Of a DNA stretch of 64,000 nt, positions 1-8,441 are shown piece after piece (positions within the stretch are counted from its first letter, which is position 1; the number at the start of each line of letters is the position of its first letter). The position numbers were made by a program, and so were the translations under genes. The stretch is from Methylobacterium sp. 2A. GTDB lineage: Bacteria > Pseudomonadota > Alphaproteobacteria > Rhizobiales > Beijerinckiaceae. The notes beneath the pieces are model-generated. The model had not been told where the DNA came from. It saw nothing but the letters and a program-made list of their open reading frames with translations, and searched no databases. The stretch lies in NCBI RefSeq assembly GCF_009806555.1, contig NZ_VUOK01000062.1, positions 124,001-188,000 on the forward strand, in the 5' to 3' direction.

Positions 1-1
1 G

Positions 2-91
2 TGGCTCGGAGCGACGGGGACACCGCCACGCACGCGCCTGTTCGTGGAGGCGCTGGCGCTCCATTTGGCGTCGGAGGGCTTGCGGACCTGA
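2..91 (+). CDS. LysR-family regulator, C-terminal end only (partial)
   Basis: An open frame enters from the left edge and stops at TGA 89-91, leaving 29 residues. The tail reads PPRTRLFVEALALHLASEG, like the last helix of the effector domain in LysR-type regulators, which usually end in a 'PRvRafvDfL' pattern. The gene converges on the aminotransferase that follows, with a hairpin between them. Too little is present to name the regulator. The family assignment is inferred from this tail alone. Confidence 0.45.
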   Translation, partial: WLGATGTPPRTRLFVEALALHLASEGLRT

Positions 92-98
92 TCAGGAT

Positions 99-118
99 TC
101 GGCCTCTCGAAAGGCCGA
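99..118. terminator. Hairpin between convergent genes, possible bidirectional terminator
   Basis: TCGGCCT and AGGCCGA form a 7-bp inverted repeat around a 6-nt loop, between the stop of the upstream regulator and the stop of the aminotransferase. There is no clear T tract on either side, so terminator function is inferred from position and symmetry. Confidence 0.4.
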
Positions 119-125
119 TCGCAGG

Positions 126-1514
126 CTAGCCGGGCATCGCTTCCAGACCCTCGGCGCGGATCCAGTCGCGGGTCCGGTCGAGCGCCCGGCCGAGGCGGTC
201 GAACAGGGCGTCGATCTCGTCCGGCGCGATGATCAGCGGCGGGCAGACGGCCAGGCGGTCGCCGGCGAGCGCCCGCACGATCAGGCCCTCTCCTTGCGCG
301 AAGGCGACGCAGCGGGCGGCCACGCCCTTCTTCGGGTCGTATTGCCGCTTGCTCGCCTTGTCGGCGACGATCTCCAACCCGCCGATCAGCCCGATGCCGT
401 GGGCCTCGCCCACGATGTCATGGTCGGCCAGCGCCGAGAGCCGCCGCTGGAAGTGCGGCGCCTTCTCCGCCGCGCCCTCGATGATCCGGTCGCGCCGGTA
501 GATCTCGATCGTCTTCAGCGCCACCGCGGCCGCCACCGGGTGGCCGGAATAGGTGGTGCCGTGGCCGAAGGTGCCGAGCTTCTCGCTCTGGCTCACCATC
601 GCGTCGTAGAGCGGCGCGTCGATGCTCACGCCGCCGAGCGGCATGTAGGCGGAGGTGAGCGCCTTGGCGAAGGAGATCGAGTCCGGCCGGATGCCCAGCG
701 CCTCACTGCCGAACCACGTGCCGCAGCGGCCGAAGCCGCAGATCACCTCGTCGGCGATGAAACGCACGTCGTATTTCGCCAGCACGGCCTGGATCGCAGC
801 GAAGTAACCGCGCGGCGGCACGATCGCGCCGCCCGCGCCCATCACCGGCTCGGCGATGAAGGCCGCCACCGTCTCGGGCCCCTCGCGCAGGATCGTCTCC
901 TCCAGCTCGGCGGCGAGCCGGGCCGAATAGGATTCCTCGCTCTCCCCCGGCTCGGCACCCCGGTAATGGTGGGCGGCGGAGACGTGCAGAAAGCCCGGCA
1001 GCGGCAAGTCCCAATCGGCATGGTTCGCCGTCAGCCCGGTCATCGAGGCGCTCGCCACCGTGACGCCGTGATAGCCCTTCTGCCGGGCGATGATTTTTTT
1101 CTTGTTCGGTCGGCCGAGGGCGTTGTTGTAGTACCACGTCAGCTTGACCTGCGTATCGTTGGCCTCCGACCCGGAAGACGTAAAAAAGATCTTCGAAGTC
1201 GGGGCCGGCATCAGCTCCTTGAGCGTCTCGGCGAGCTCGATCCCCGGATCGTGGCTGCGGCCGGAGAACAGGTGGGTGAAGGGCAGGCGCGCCATCTGTG
1301 CCCGCGCCGCCTCGACCAACTCATCGTTCGAATAGCCGAGCGCCGTGCACCACAGGCCCGACATGCCCTCGATGTAGGATCGCCCCTCCGTGTCGTAGAC
1401 GTGGACGCCCTGGCCGCGCTCCAGGACCAGCGGGCCCGTCTGCCGGTGCGTCGACAGGTTGGTGTAGGGATGAAGCAGGGTTTCGACGTCGCGGGTCGCG
1501 AGATTCGAGAGCAT
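126..1514 (-). CDS. Class-III PLP-dependent aminotransferase
   Basis: 462-residue cytoplasmic fold-type I aminotransferase. Visible features are the cofactor-phosphate loop GSEAND (about 115-120), YHG (148-150), the Asp of DEV (D255) that contacts the pyridine nitrogen, and the Schiff-base lysine in SFAKALTSAY (K284). Length and the N-terminal LHPYTNL / GLWCTALGY segments fit the omega-amino-acid:pyruvate or putrescine-type aminotransferases rather than BioA or GABA-specific enzymes. The substrate cannot be fixed from sequence. It is a single gene, convergent with the partial LysR gene. An AAAAAA-rich codon run encodes KKK near residue 139. Confidence 0.9.
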   Translation of the reverse strand: MLSNLATRDVETLLHPYTNLSTHRQTGPLVLERGQGVHVYDTEGRSYIEGMSGLWCTALGYSNDELVEAARAQMARLPFTHLFSGRSHDPGIELAETLKELMPAPTSKIFFTSSGSEANDTQVKLTWYYNNALGRPNKKKIIARQKGYHGVTVASASMTGLTANHADWDLPLPGFLHVSAAHHYRGAEPGESEESYSARLAAELEETILREGPETVAAFIAEPVMGAGGAIVPPRGYFAAIQAVLAKYDVRFIADEVICGFGRCGTWFGSEALGIRPDSISFAKALTSAYMPLGGVSIDAPLYDAMVSQSEKLGTFGHGTTYSGHPVAAAVALKTIEIYRRDRIIEGAAEKAPHFQRRLSALADHDIVGEAHGIGLIGGLEIVADKASKRQYDPKKGVAARCVAFAQGEGLIVRALAGDRLAVCPPLIIAPDEIDALFDRLGRALDRTRDWIRAEGLEAMPG

Positions 1515-1634
1515 CGGCGGCAGGTCCTCGTGCCGAAGGGATCCGCCACACTACCGACCCGATGCACCGGCAGGTAGCCCAACGGACCCGCCTCCGGCCG
1601 TTGTCGGATGCATGCCGGACGCGCTGTATACCCG

Positions 1635-2168
1635 ATGCTCAGCCCCGAAGCCTTCGTCGCCCAGCCCGCTCCCGGCCGCGCCTGCGGCGCCTGCACGCTC
1701 TGCTGCAAGGTCTACGACGTGCCGGCGGTCGAGAGCGTGGCCGGCCAATGGTGCCGGCACACGCGGGCCGGGCAGGGCTGCGCGATCCACGCCACCCGCC
1801 CCGACCATTGCCGCGCCTTCCACTGCCTGTGGATGACGGAGAGCTGGCTCGGGCCGGAATGGAAACCCGATCGTGCCAAGATGGTGCTCGCCCTGGATCC
1901 GCTCACCCGCAACATGAACGTGCAGGTCGATCCCGGACAGGCGAATGCGTGGCGGCGCGAGCCCTATTACGGGCAGCTCAAGCGCTGGGCCGCGGCCTCG
2001 GTGCCGCTGCGCCGGCACGTTCTGGTGCATGTGAACAAGACCACCACGGTGGTGCTGCCCGACCGCGACGTCAGCCTCGGCGTGGTCTCGGCCGCGGAGC
2101 GCATCGTCACGCGGGAGCGGATGACGCCGCAGGGACCGAGCTTCGACGTGGAGAAGGTCCCGGCCTGA
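1635..2168 (+). CDS. Cysteine-cluster protein (YkgJ-like)
   Basis: 177 residues from ATG 1635. An upstream ATG at 1608 would add nine residues and is not preferred. The N-terminus has CGACTLCCKVYDVP (Cys 17, 20, 23, 24), followed by WCRH, GCAIH and HCRAFHC. This matches the zinc/iron-chelating cysteine-cluster proteins (YkgJ/UPF0153 type). The family probably binds metal through these cysteines, but no biochemical role is established. The C-terminal half has no motif I recognise. It stands alone between the divergent aminotransferase and the convergent DUF6894 gene. Confidence 0.75.
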   Translation: MLSPEAFVAQPAPGRACGACTLCCKVYDVPAVESVAGQWCRHTRAGQGCAIHATRPDHCRAFHCLWMTESWLGPEWKPDRAKMVLALDPLTRNMNVQVDPGQANAWRREPYYGQLKRWAAASVPLRRHVLVHVNKTTTVVLPDRDVSLGVVSAAERIVTRERMTPQGPSFDVEKVPA

Positions 2169-2183
2169 GCGGGCAGCCCCCTC

Positions 2184-2444
2184 TCAGTAGTCCGCGCGGG
2201 CGGCCCGCCGCATCACGGGGGATTCGATCACGAGGAAGGTCATCTGGAACAGGATGAGGCCCGTATCGTCGGTCACCTCGATGCGCCAGTCCTCGCCCAG
2301 GGCGATCCGATGGGCGTCGTGTTTCAGGATGTCGCCGGCGATCCGGATGGCTTCGAGCCGGGCGGCCTGCGGGTCCGCCAGCTCGGTCCCGTCCGGGTCC
2401 AGCACGGAACAGCCATCATGGACATGGAAGTAAAAGCGCGGCAT
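2184..2444 (-). CDS. DUF6894 family small protein
   Basis: 86 residues beginning MPRFYFHVHDG and containing DPDGTELADPQAARLEAIRIAGDIL. This is the signature of the DUF6894 family of small proteins, abundant and multicopy in Methylobacterium and Bradyrhizobium. Function is unknown. It probably folds as a small alpha/beta protein, with no signal peptide or membrane segment. It converges on the Cys-cluster gene with 15 bp between stops. Confidence 0.8.
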   Translation of the reverse strand: MPRFYFHVHDGCSVLDPDGTELADPQAARLEAIRIAGDILKHDAHRIALGEDWRIEVTDDTGLILFQMTFLVIESPVMRRAARADY

Positions 2445-2675
2445 CCACGTACCCTGATGAAGTCCAGGCGGGGGGTACGGTCAACCCTCACTCGCAGCCT
2501 GCCATCGCTCCATGCTGCGATTGCAGGATCCATACCGATCAAAGGCCGGTGTGACTATAATCCACGTTAACCTCTTGCCGAGGATGCGACGCTCCGCCCT
2601 GCCGGGCTGCCGCGCGTGACATGCGGCGGCGCCGCCCCTCTTGCGGACCGGAACGGTTTGCCCGAGAGAGCCCGC

Positions 2676-3167
2676 ATGACGACGGTCTACGATTTCAGCG
2701 TCACCGCTGCCGACGGAACACCCTATCCCCTGGCGCAGCATCGCGGCGAGGTGCTGCTGATCGTGAACACAGCCTCGCGCTGCGGCTTCACCTCGCAATA
2801 CGAGGGGCTCGAAGCGCTCTGGCGGCGGCACCGGGATGCAGGCCTGACGATCCTGGGCTTTCCCTGCAACCAGTTCGCGGCGCAGGAGCCCGGCGACGCC
2901 GCGGAGATCGCGCGCTTCTGCTCCCTGCAATACGATGTCAGCTTCCCGGTGCTCGCGAAGATCGCGGTGAACGGAACCGGGGCCGAGCCGCTGTACGACT
3001 ATCTCACCCACGCCCGACGCGGGCTGCTCGGCACGCGGGCCGTGAAGTGGAACTTCACGAAGTTCCTCGTGGGGCGCGACGGCCGGGTCCTGGCCCGCTA
3101 CGCCCCCAGGACGAAGCCGGACGCCCTGGAGGCGAAGATTCAGGCCGCCCTCTCCGTGCCGGCGTGA
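2676..3167 (+). CDS. Glutathione peroxidase (Cys type)
   Basis: 163 residues from ATG 2676, preceded by a GAGAG Shine-Dalgarno-like stretch. Reduces hydroperoxides with thiol donors (glutathione or thioredoxin). Diagnostic segments are NTASRCGFTSQYEGLE with the peroxidatic Cys36 in the place of selenocysteine, GFPCNQFAAQEPG with a likely resolving Cys, and WNFTKFLVGRDG carrying the conserved Trp and Asn. There is no signal peptide, so it is cytoplasmic. Monocistronic. A frame extending to 2616 is not supported because its extra residues lack homology to the family. Confidence 0.92.
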   Translation: MTTVYDFSVTAADGTPYPLAQHRGEVLLIVNTASRCGFTSQYEGLEALWRRHRDAGLTILGFPCNQFAAQEPGDAAEIARFCSLQYDVSFPVLAKIAVNGTGAEPLYDYLTHARRGLLGTRAVKWNFTKFLVGRDGRVLARYAPRTKPDALEAKIQAALSVPA

Positions 3168-3200
3168 GGCCGGTCCGGCGCCGCATCTCAGCGTCGTCGC

Positions 3201-3482
3201 TCAGCCTCCCTTGGCGCTCCCGCACATCCGCAGCATCGTCCGCAGGGACATCGTCGGACAGGGCCGCACCGCCTCGCGCAGGATCCCGACGAGGAAGCGG
3301 ACTTCCGCGATCTTTCGCCTGGTCGGCGTCGAAGCGCCCCCGGCACACGCGCGATCTTCGAGGTCCAGCAAGGCATCGAAGACTGCATAGCGGTCTCGCC
3401 GCTCACAGCATGACTGCATACGCGCCATGATCACGGCCATTTCGCGCTCAAAAGTACATTTCAGAGGCTCGGCGATGCGCAT
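3201..3482 (-). CDS. Hypothetical small protein
   Basis: About 93 residues from ATG 3482. A GTG at 3497 and an ATG at 3440 are alternatives, and none has a strong ribosome site. It holds a Cys pair (MQSCCERRDRY) and looks helical, without membrane segments or a recognised domain. It converges on the glutathione peroxidase gene. Codon use is less biased than in neighbours, so it may be spurious or a fast-evolving orphan. Confidence 0.35.
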   Translation of the reverse strand: MRIAEPLKCTFEREMAVIMARMQSCCERRDRYAVFDALLDLEDRACAGGASTPTRRKIAEVRFLVGILREAVRPCPTMSLRTMLRMCGSAKGG

Positions 3483-3610
3483 TGTCGATCCGAACACAAC
3501 GAGCCCGGATCTTAAATCAGTCTTGGGGCAATGTCAGCCGACGGATCGGCCCTCGCCCCGCAAGTTTCGGATTGTTGCGCGGGCGCATCGTCCGGATCGA
3601 ACCTTCCCGG

Positions 3611-4402
3611 TCAATGCCGGAGCGCCACGAGTTCGGCCGCGGCCTCGAACTCGGCGCGGCGGGCCTCGAGACGCGCCTCCGCTTCGGCATCGCGGCCCCA
3701 GACCTCCGCCTGATAGGTCTCGTCGACATGGGCGGCGGCCCAGGCCTCGGCCGGCGTCAGGCGGCCCTTGAGCACCGCCAGCGCGATCAGGAGGGAGCCG
3801 CTCAGCGTCGTCAGCGTGTGCAGGCCGGCGAGGCGGAACGGGTCGGTCACCTCCGAGACCGCGGCGGCGAGCGCCTGAACAGTGTCGGTCGGCTGGGTGA
3901 CGTGCATCACGCCCTCGCTCAGGATCACCCGCGCGCCGAACGTCTCCCGCGCCCAGGCGAGGATCGGATCCCAGGCCGCAGCCTGCGCCGTCACCAGTCG
4001 CTCCGGATCCCCGGCCCGGTAGGCGACGAGATCGGTGCCGGCATAGGCGTGCAGGTCGGCGGCGACCGCCTCCAGCCGCGGCGCGACGCCGTCGATCGCG
4101 GTGTTGACGAGCCGCGTCAGGGGCATCCGGGACGGATCGATCTGCTCCTCCTGCGCCGCCCACTCGGCCGCGACCCGCTCGGCCAGGGCGCGGGTGGGCA
4201 GCCGCAGCGGGTTGCGGGCGGGCGTGTTGGCCGGGCGGCCGTCCAGGGTCAGGCGGAACCCGTCCGGATCCTCCGCGAAGCCGGCTTCCGTGTAGAACCG
4301 CCGGGGCAGGGTGGGCTTGGCGTGTCCGCGGGCGGCCCGCACCGGATCGGATGTCGCGCCGTCGCGGGGCTGGCCGAGCCAGTCTGTCGTCTCATCGCTC
4401 AT
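3611..4402 (-). CDS. ATP12-family F1-ATPase assembly chaperone
   Basis: 263 residues from ATG 4402. The frame continues to 4483, but that extension runs into a repeat element and lacks family homology. The protein shows RRFYTEAGFAEDPDGFRLTLDGRPANTP split over residues 30-60, EWAAQEEQIDPSRMPLTRLVNTAIDG, and the C-terminal AAHVDETYQAEVWGRDAEAEAR, all typical of ATP12. ATP12 chaperones the F1 alpha subunit in mitochondria and occurs in alphaproteobacteria. It lies downstream of a HAD hydrolase gene on the same strand, separated by a repeat. Confidence 0.88.
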   Translation of the reverse strand: MSDETTDWLGQPRDGATSDPVRAARGHAKPTLPRRFYTEAGFAEDPDGFRLTLDGRPANTPARNPLRLPTRALAERVAAEWAAQEEQIDPSRMPLTRLVNTAIDGVAPRLEAVAADLHAYAGTDLVAYRAGDPERLVTAQAAAWDPILAWARETFGARVILSEGVMHVTQPTDTVQALAAAVSEVTDPFRLAGLHTLTTLSGSLLIALAVLKGRLTPAEAWAAAHVDETYQAEVWGRDAEAEARLEARRAEFEAAAELVALRH

Positions 4403-4475
4403 GAAGCCGAGATAGGCCTTCCCGGGTCCGTGCGCGAGCCTCCCGGCCTCCGAAGCCTGTCCGGCCCGCAACCGG

Positions 4476-4577
4476 GTTTCCAAAGGGCCGAGCTCTTTGG
4501 TGGGCTGTCAGGGCAAAGCCCTGACGGACTCCAGGGCTCTGCCCTGGACCCGCGACGGGTCCCGACCTTTCGAAACC
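4476..4577 (+). repeat. REP-like multi-hairpin intergenic element, copy 1
   Basis: About 102 bp made of four short dyads in series: CAAAGGGCCGAGCTCTTTGG, CAGGGCAAAGCCCTG, CAGGGCTCTGCCCTGG, and a degenerate GGGTCCCGACC followed by TTTCGAAACC. Nearly the same sequence is present at 49901-50004 and, inverted, at 37419-37523. All three copies sit at the 3' end of a gene, so they may end transcripts or stabilise mRNA. Confidence 0.85.
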
Positions 4578-4614
4578 TGGACTGGAGCTGCCCGCACGCC
4601 CGTCAAACAGGGTC

Positions 4615-5280
4615 TCAGGGACGCGGCGCCACGGCGTCGAGGAGCCGGGCCTCCAGTGCTCCGGCGCTCGGCACCACGGTGGCGGCCCCCGCTCCGTAGA
4701 GTGCCTCGGGCGGGTGGTAGCCCCAGGCCACGCCGACGGCCTCGGCACCCGCCGCGACCCCCATGGCGATGTCGAAGGTGGTGTCGCCGACCATCACGGT
4801 GGCCTCCGGCGGACAGCCCGCTTCGTCCATGGCCTGCTGCAGCATGGTCGGATCGGGCTTGGACGGCGCGTCGTCGGCGCTCTGCGTGGTGACGAACCAG
4901 TCGGTCCAGCCGTGATGCGCGACGAGCCGGTCGACCCCGCGCCGCGACTTGCCGGTGGCCAGCCCGATCAGCACGTCGTCGCGCGCCCGCAGCCGGGCCA
5001 GGAGATCGGCCATCCCGGGGAACAGCGGCTCCTCGTAGGCAGGATCGAGCCGGAGCCGGTTGTAGGCCAGCTTGTAGCTCTCGGAGAGTTCGGCGACCGG
5101 CCCATCCTCCCCGACGAGGCGGCGGAACGCCTGCGGCAGCGAGAGGCCCACGACCGACAGGGCCTCCCGTCGCCCGGGGGCGGGCAGGCCGTTCTCCGCG
5201 AAGGCGAGCCCCTGCGCCGCGACGATCAGGTGTTGGCTGTCGACGAGCGTTCCATCGACATCGAAGACCACCAGCCTCAT
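4615..5280 (-). CDS. HAD-IA family phosphatase (phosphoglycolate phosphatase-like)
   Basis: 221 residues with all HAD motifs: I, VVFDVDGTLVDS (Asp7 nucleophile, Asp9); II, GLATGKS; III, the Lys in SKPDPTM; IV, VMVGDTTFDIAMG. The helical cap between motifs I and II puts it in subfamily IA, near phosphoglycolate phosphatases. The likely substrate is a small phosphorylated metabolite, but which one cannot be read from sequence. Upstream of the ATP12 gene on the same strand, with a repeat element between them. Confidence 0.85.
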   Translation of the reverse strand: MRLVVFDVDGTLVDSQHLIVAAQGLAFAENGLPAPGRREALSVVGLSLPQAFRRLVGEDGPVAELSESYKLAYNRLRLDPAYEEPLFPGMADLLARLRARDDVLIGLATGKSRRGVDRLVAHHGWTDWFVTTQSADDAPSKPDPTMLQQAMDEAGCPPEATVMVGDTTFDIAMGVAAGAEAVGVAWGYHPPEALYGAGAATVVPSAGALEARLLDAVAPRP

Positions 5281-5338
5281 CGCCGGTCCCGGGCCGATGA
5301 GGGGCCGACCGATCGGGATGCGCGCCTCCCGAACAGCG

Positions 5339-5755
5339 TCACGGCTTCCGGCCCGGCTGCGCCGCCTGTCCGGCCGGCTGCCCGCTGGATTGACCCGCAG
5401 ATTGACCCGCAGATTGACCCGCAGATTGACCCGATTGACCGCGGGTCCGCTCGTAGCCGAGTCGGCAGCGGATCAGGAAGCGTCGGCGCTTGCCCCCGCG
5501 CAGCCCGCGCTGATGCGAGGCGCGATTGCAGGCCGCGTAGGAGCGGCGGCGGCGCTCGACCCGGGCGCTCGTGCCCGGCCGCGCCTGCACGGGCGCCGCC
5601 TCGCCGGGCGCCGCGGACGAATGCGGCATCGCGGTCTCGACCGGTTTGGCGCCGGTCGACGGGAGCGCCGGCTTGGACGCCTCGCCCGGAGCCGCCTGTG
5701 CGATCGGCCCAACGAGGCACAGGGCGGCGAGGCAGGCCAGCATCGCGAGCTTCAT
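5339..5755 (-). CDS. Secreted PsiF-like small protein with C-terminal GQSA repeats
   Basis: 138 residues. A signal peptide (MKLAMLACLAALCLVGPIAQAAPG) precedes an Ala/Pro-rich linker. A basic segment, AACNRASHQRGLRGGKRR and on to RFLIRC, fits the PsiF repeat pattern C-N-x-x-A-x3-GL-x-G-x3-F-x3-C. The C-terminal ~30 residues are GQSA/GQPA repeats encoded by a 12-bp tandem repeat. Probably periplasmic; PsiF proteins are phosphate-starvation related in E. coli, with no known activity. No phosphate-regulation box was identified. Confidence 0.65.
   Translation of the reverse strand: MKLAMLACLAALCLVGPIAQAAPGEASKPALPSTGAKPVETAMPHSSAAPGEAAPVQARPGTSARVERRRRSYAACNRASHQRGLRGGKRRRFLIRCRLGYERTRGQSGQSAGQSAGQSAGQSSGQPAGQAAQPGRKP
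5389..5436. repeat. 12-bp tandem repeat, four copies, inside the PsiF-like gene
   Basis: ATTGACCCGCAG occurs four times without interruption, followed by a partial copy (ATTGACCCG) and ATTGACC. On the minus strand each unit encodes four residues (GQSA), so copy-number changes preserve the reading frame. Confidence 0.95.
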
Positions 5756-6027
5756 GCGTCAGGGTCTCGATCCGGGGAAGACGGCCGCGACGGATCCGCG
5801 GCGCGGGGCAGCATATGAGGCGGCGGCTCCGCTTGCCAAGACCTTGCCAAAACTCCGCCTGCGCGGGCTCCCCGCGCCGGGACTTATTTGCCAAAACTCC
5901 CTTGGCGACGCTCCCTGGCCGAGGGGTGGGCAAGACAGGAAACCCGGGCCGCATCCGGATCGTGATCCGCGTACGGCCGGCGCTGAGACCGGGCGCGAAC
6001 GCGGCCGAGCGATGACAGGTTGATCCC

Positions 6028-6744
6028 GTGATGAATCTTCTGCTGCTTCCGGGCTTCATGACGGACCGCGACCTGTGGTCGGATCTCGCCGACGACCTCT
6101 CGCAGGTCGGCCCGATCACGTACGGCGATCCGAGCCGGGACGCCACGATTGGCGCCATGGCGGAGCGAGCGATCGCCGAGGCGCCGGACCGATTCGCCCT
6201 GGTGGGCTTCTCCATGGGCGGCTACGTGGCCCGCGCCATCGCCCGCCGCGTGCCGGACCGGGTGCGCGCCCTCGTGCTCATCGCCACCTCGGCCCGGGCC
6301 GACACGCCGGCTCAGGCGCAGCGGAAGGCCGCCGCGGTCGCCCATGTGCGCCAGCGGGGCTTCGCCGGGCTCAGCCGGGGCGCGATCCTGCAATCGGTGC
6401 ATCCGGCGCGCGCGGGCGATGCCGCGCTGATCGCGCGCATCCGGGCGATGGGCGACCGGCTCGGCGGCGAAGTCTTCCTGCGTCAGGCCGGGCAGGCCCG
6501 CGAGACCGACCGCGAACAGCTCGGGCGGATCGCCTGCCCGACCCTCGTGGTCGCGGCCGCGCAGGACGCCCTGCGCAGCCTCGACGAGGCGCGGGAACTC
6601 CGGGACGGCATACCCGGCGCGACCCTGACGGTGATCGAGGGGTCGGGCCACATGCTGCCGCTGGAAGCCCCCGACGCCCTGGCGGCGGCGATCGTGCCCT
6701 GGCTGCGCGCTCAGGCCTCCGGCGCCTCGACGATCGGGTCGTAG
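6028..6744 (+). CDS. Alpha/beta-hydrolase family protein
   Basis: 238 residues. Nucleophile elbow GFSMGG (Ser62), acidic residue in AAAQDALRS (Asp180) and His208 in GSGHMLPLE complete a catalytic triad. Short-cap members of this kind act as esterases, lactonases or C-C hydrolases, and the substrate is not predictable. No signal peptide. The last 34 bp overlap the 3' end of the convergent pseudouridine synthase gene. Confidence 0.85.
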   Translation: MMNLLLLPGFMTDRDLWSDLADDLSQVGPITYGDPSRDATIGAMAERAIAEAPDRFALVGFSMGGYVARAIARRVPDRVRALVLIATSARADTPAQAQRKAAAVAHVRQRGFAGLSRGAILQSVHPARAGDAALIARIRAMGDRLGGEVFLRQAGQARETDREQLGRIACPTLVVAAAQDALRSLDEARELRDGIPGATLTVIEGSGHMLPLEAPDALAAAIVPWLRAQASGASTIGS

Positions 6745-8093
6745 CGGGCGGCGTCGAAGCCGAGCAGGTTCCAGCTCTGGGCCATGTGGGGCGGCAGCGG
6801 CGCGCTGACGTCCACGGGCTTGCCGGTGCGCGGGTGCGGGATCACGATCCGCCGGGCCAGCAGGTGGAGGCGGTTCTGGATGCCGCCCGGCAGTTCCCAG
6901 TTCTCGACCGAGAAATATTTGGGGTCTCCCACGATCGGATGGCCGATATGGGCCGCGTGGGCGCGCAGCTGGTGGGTACGGCCCGTCACCGGCTTGAACG
7001 ACAGCCAGGACAGCTTCTGGGCCGCCTGATCGACCATCGCGTAGTAGGTCAGCGCGTGGCTCGCCCCCTCGTCGCCGTGCTTGGCGACCCGCATCCGCGC
7101 GTCGGCATCGGTCGGCTCCTCCTTGGCGAGATAGGTCGAGACGCGCCCCTGGCGCACCCGCGGCACCCCGGCGGTGAGCGCCCAGTAGATTTTTCGCGCG
7201 GCGCGCGAGCGAAAACTCTTGGCGAGCGTCGCGGCGGCCAGCCGGGTCTTGGCGACGATCAGGCAGCCGGCCGTATCCTTGTCGAGCCGGTGGACGAGGC
7301 GCGGCTTCTGGCCGTCCGGGCCGGTGAGCGCCGCGAGCAGCCCGTCCACGTGCCGGACCGTCCCCGAACCGCCCTGGACCGCGAGGCCGAAGGGCTTGTT
7401 GAGGATCATCATGTCGGCATCCTCGTAGAGGATCAGCGACCGGATGAATTCGGCGTCGTCCTGCTCGCGCGCGGCGTTGCGCGGCCGCTCCGAGGGCTGG
7501 TCGAGGCGCAGCGGCGGCACGCGCACGCTCATGCCCGGCTCCAGCCGGTCATTGGGCTTGGCGCGCTTGCCGTCGACCCGCAATTCGCCCTTGCGGACGA
7601 TGCTCTGCACGCGGGTGAAGGGCAGGAGCGGGAACCGGGCGGTGAGGAACCGGTCGATGCGCATGCCGGCCTCATCCGGCTCGACCGTGAGGGTCTGCAC
7701 GCCGGAGGCGAGGGTCGCGGAGGCGGCGGCACGCTGCTCACGCCGGGTCGGGGCGGGCTGCGGGGCAGGGGCACGCTCGGCCGGACCCGGCCGTGGCGCG
7801 GGCTTGATCCCGGACCGGGATGGCCCCTTCCGCGGGGCGGCGGCTTGGCCCCGCGCCTCGCCGGAGGCCGCGCGGGGCGTCGACGGCTTCGGGGCTGCGG
7901 CCGCCCGATCGGCGGTGCGGGCGGTCCAGGGGTCGCGGGTGCCGGCGTCGTCGCCGCGGTTCCGGGCGGCGCGTTCGGCAGCGTCGCGGGCGCTGGTGCG
8001 CGGGCCCGTGCGGGCGCGCCCGTCAGCGCGCGGGGCGCCGGGCGGGGATCTGCGTCCCTTCGGGCCGCCGCGTGAGGGGGGTCGTGTCGTCAT
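6711..8093 (-). CDS. RluA/RluC-family 23S rRNA pseudouridine synthase with long basic tail
   Basis: 460 residues from ATG 8093; an upstream ATG at 8168 is possible. The first ~130 residues are a disordered Ala/Pro/Arg-rich extension. An S4 RNA-binding segment follows (MRIDRFLTARFPLLPFTRVQ), then the catalytic domain with HRLDKDTAG (catalytic Asp271), VTGRTHQLRAHA and GHPIVGDPKY. RluC-type enzymes isomerise uridines in 23S rRNA. Family members are usually about 320 residues, so the excess is the N-terminal tail. Overlaps the convergent hydrolase gene by 34 bp. Confidence 0.9.
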   Translation of the reverse strand: MTTRPPSRGGPKGRRSPPGAPRADGRARTGPRTSARDAAERAARNRGDDAGTRDPWTARTADRAAAAPKPSTPRAASGEARGQAAAPRKGPSRSGIKPAPRPGPAERAPAPQPAPTRREQRAAASATLASGVQTLTVEPDEAGMRIDRFLTARFPLLPFTRVQSIVRKGELRVDGKRAKPNDRLEPGMSVRVPPLRLDQPSERPRNAAREQDDAEFIRSLILYEDADMMILNKPFGLAVQGGSGTVRHVDGLLAALTGPDGQKPRLVHRLDKDTAGCLIVAKTRLAAATLAKSFRSRAARKIYWALTAGVPRVRQGRVSTYLAKEEPTDADARMRVAKHGDEGASHALTYYAMVDQAAQKLSWLSFKPVTGRTHQLRAHAAHIGHPIVGDPKYFSVENWELPGGIQNRLHLLARRIVIPHPRTGKPVDVSAPLPPHMAQSWNLLGFDAARYDPIVEAPEA

Positions 8094-8441
8094 GACTCTG
8101 CCAGAACCCGTCGCCGTTGCGGACGGACCATCCGGGCGCAACGCCCGCCGCTTCGCGGGATCGTGCACACCGAGGAAAGGGACGCTCTAGCATCGCCGAC
8201 AGGCCGCGGCAAAGGCGCGATGCCGGGGCAGGGCGATCCAGCCGCGCAGCGATACGCGCTCCTCATCGCCACCGCCACGACGATCGACCTGCTGCGCAAC
8301 AGGCACGAGACCGATCGCGTTGCGATCGGGCGTCGCTTCGGGCCTCTGGTTCAGCGCGCTCCTGTTCCGGCGGAGTGCGCTCTCGCGCGGCGCGGGCTTC
8401 GGCCGTCAGGCTATCCTGCTTCGATCCCCGATCATCGGCGA
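8094..8441. other. Intergenic stretch, no gene seen
   Basis: About 350 bp between the pseudouridine synthase start and the end of a HigA-like gene. Open frames here are short, or run antisense through neighbours. A short dyad GATCGCGTTGCGATC lies at about 8314-8328, and a related GATTGCAACGCGATC string occurs near 22870. I see no convincing promoter, RNA gene or protein gene. Confidence 0.4.

Noticed and set aside
294..1577. Long plus-strand frame (427 codons) opposite the aminotransferase
   Set aside because: It is the antisense shadow of a high-GC gene. Composition is Arg/Gly/His-rich and no domain is visible. The minus strand encodes a full PLP enzyme.
5389..5436. Short direct repeats considered as a CRISPR array
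   Set aside because: The 12-bp units are contiguous with no spacers and lie inside a coding sequence.
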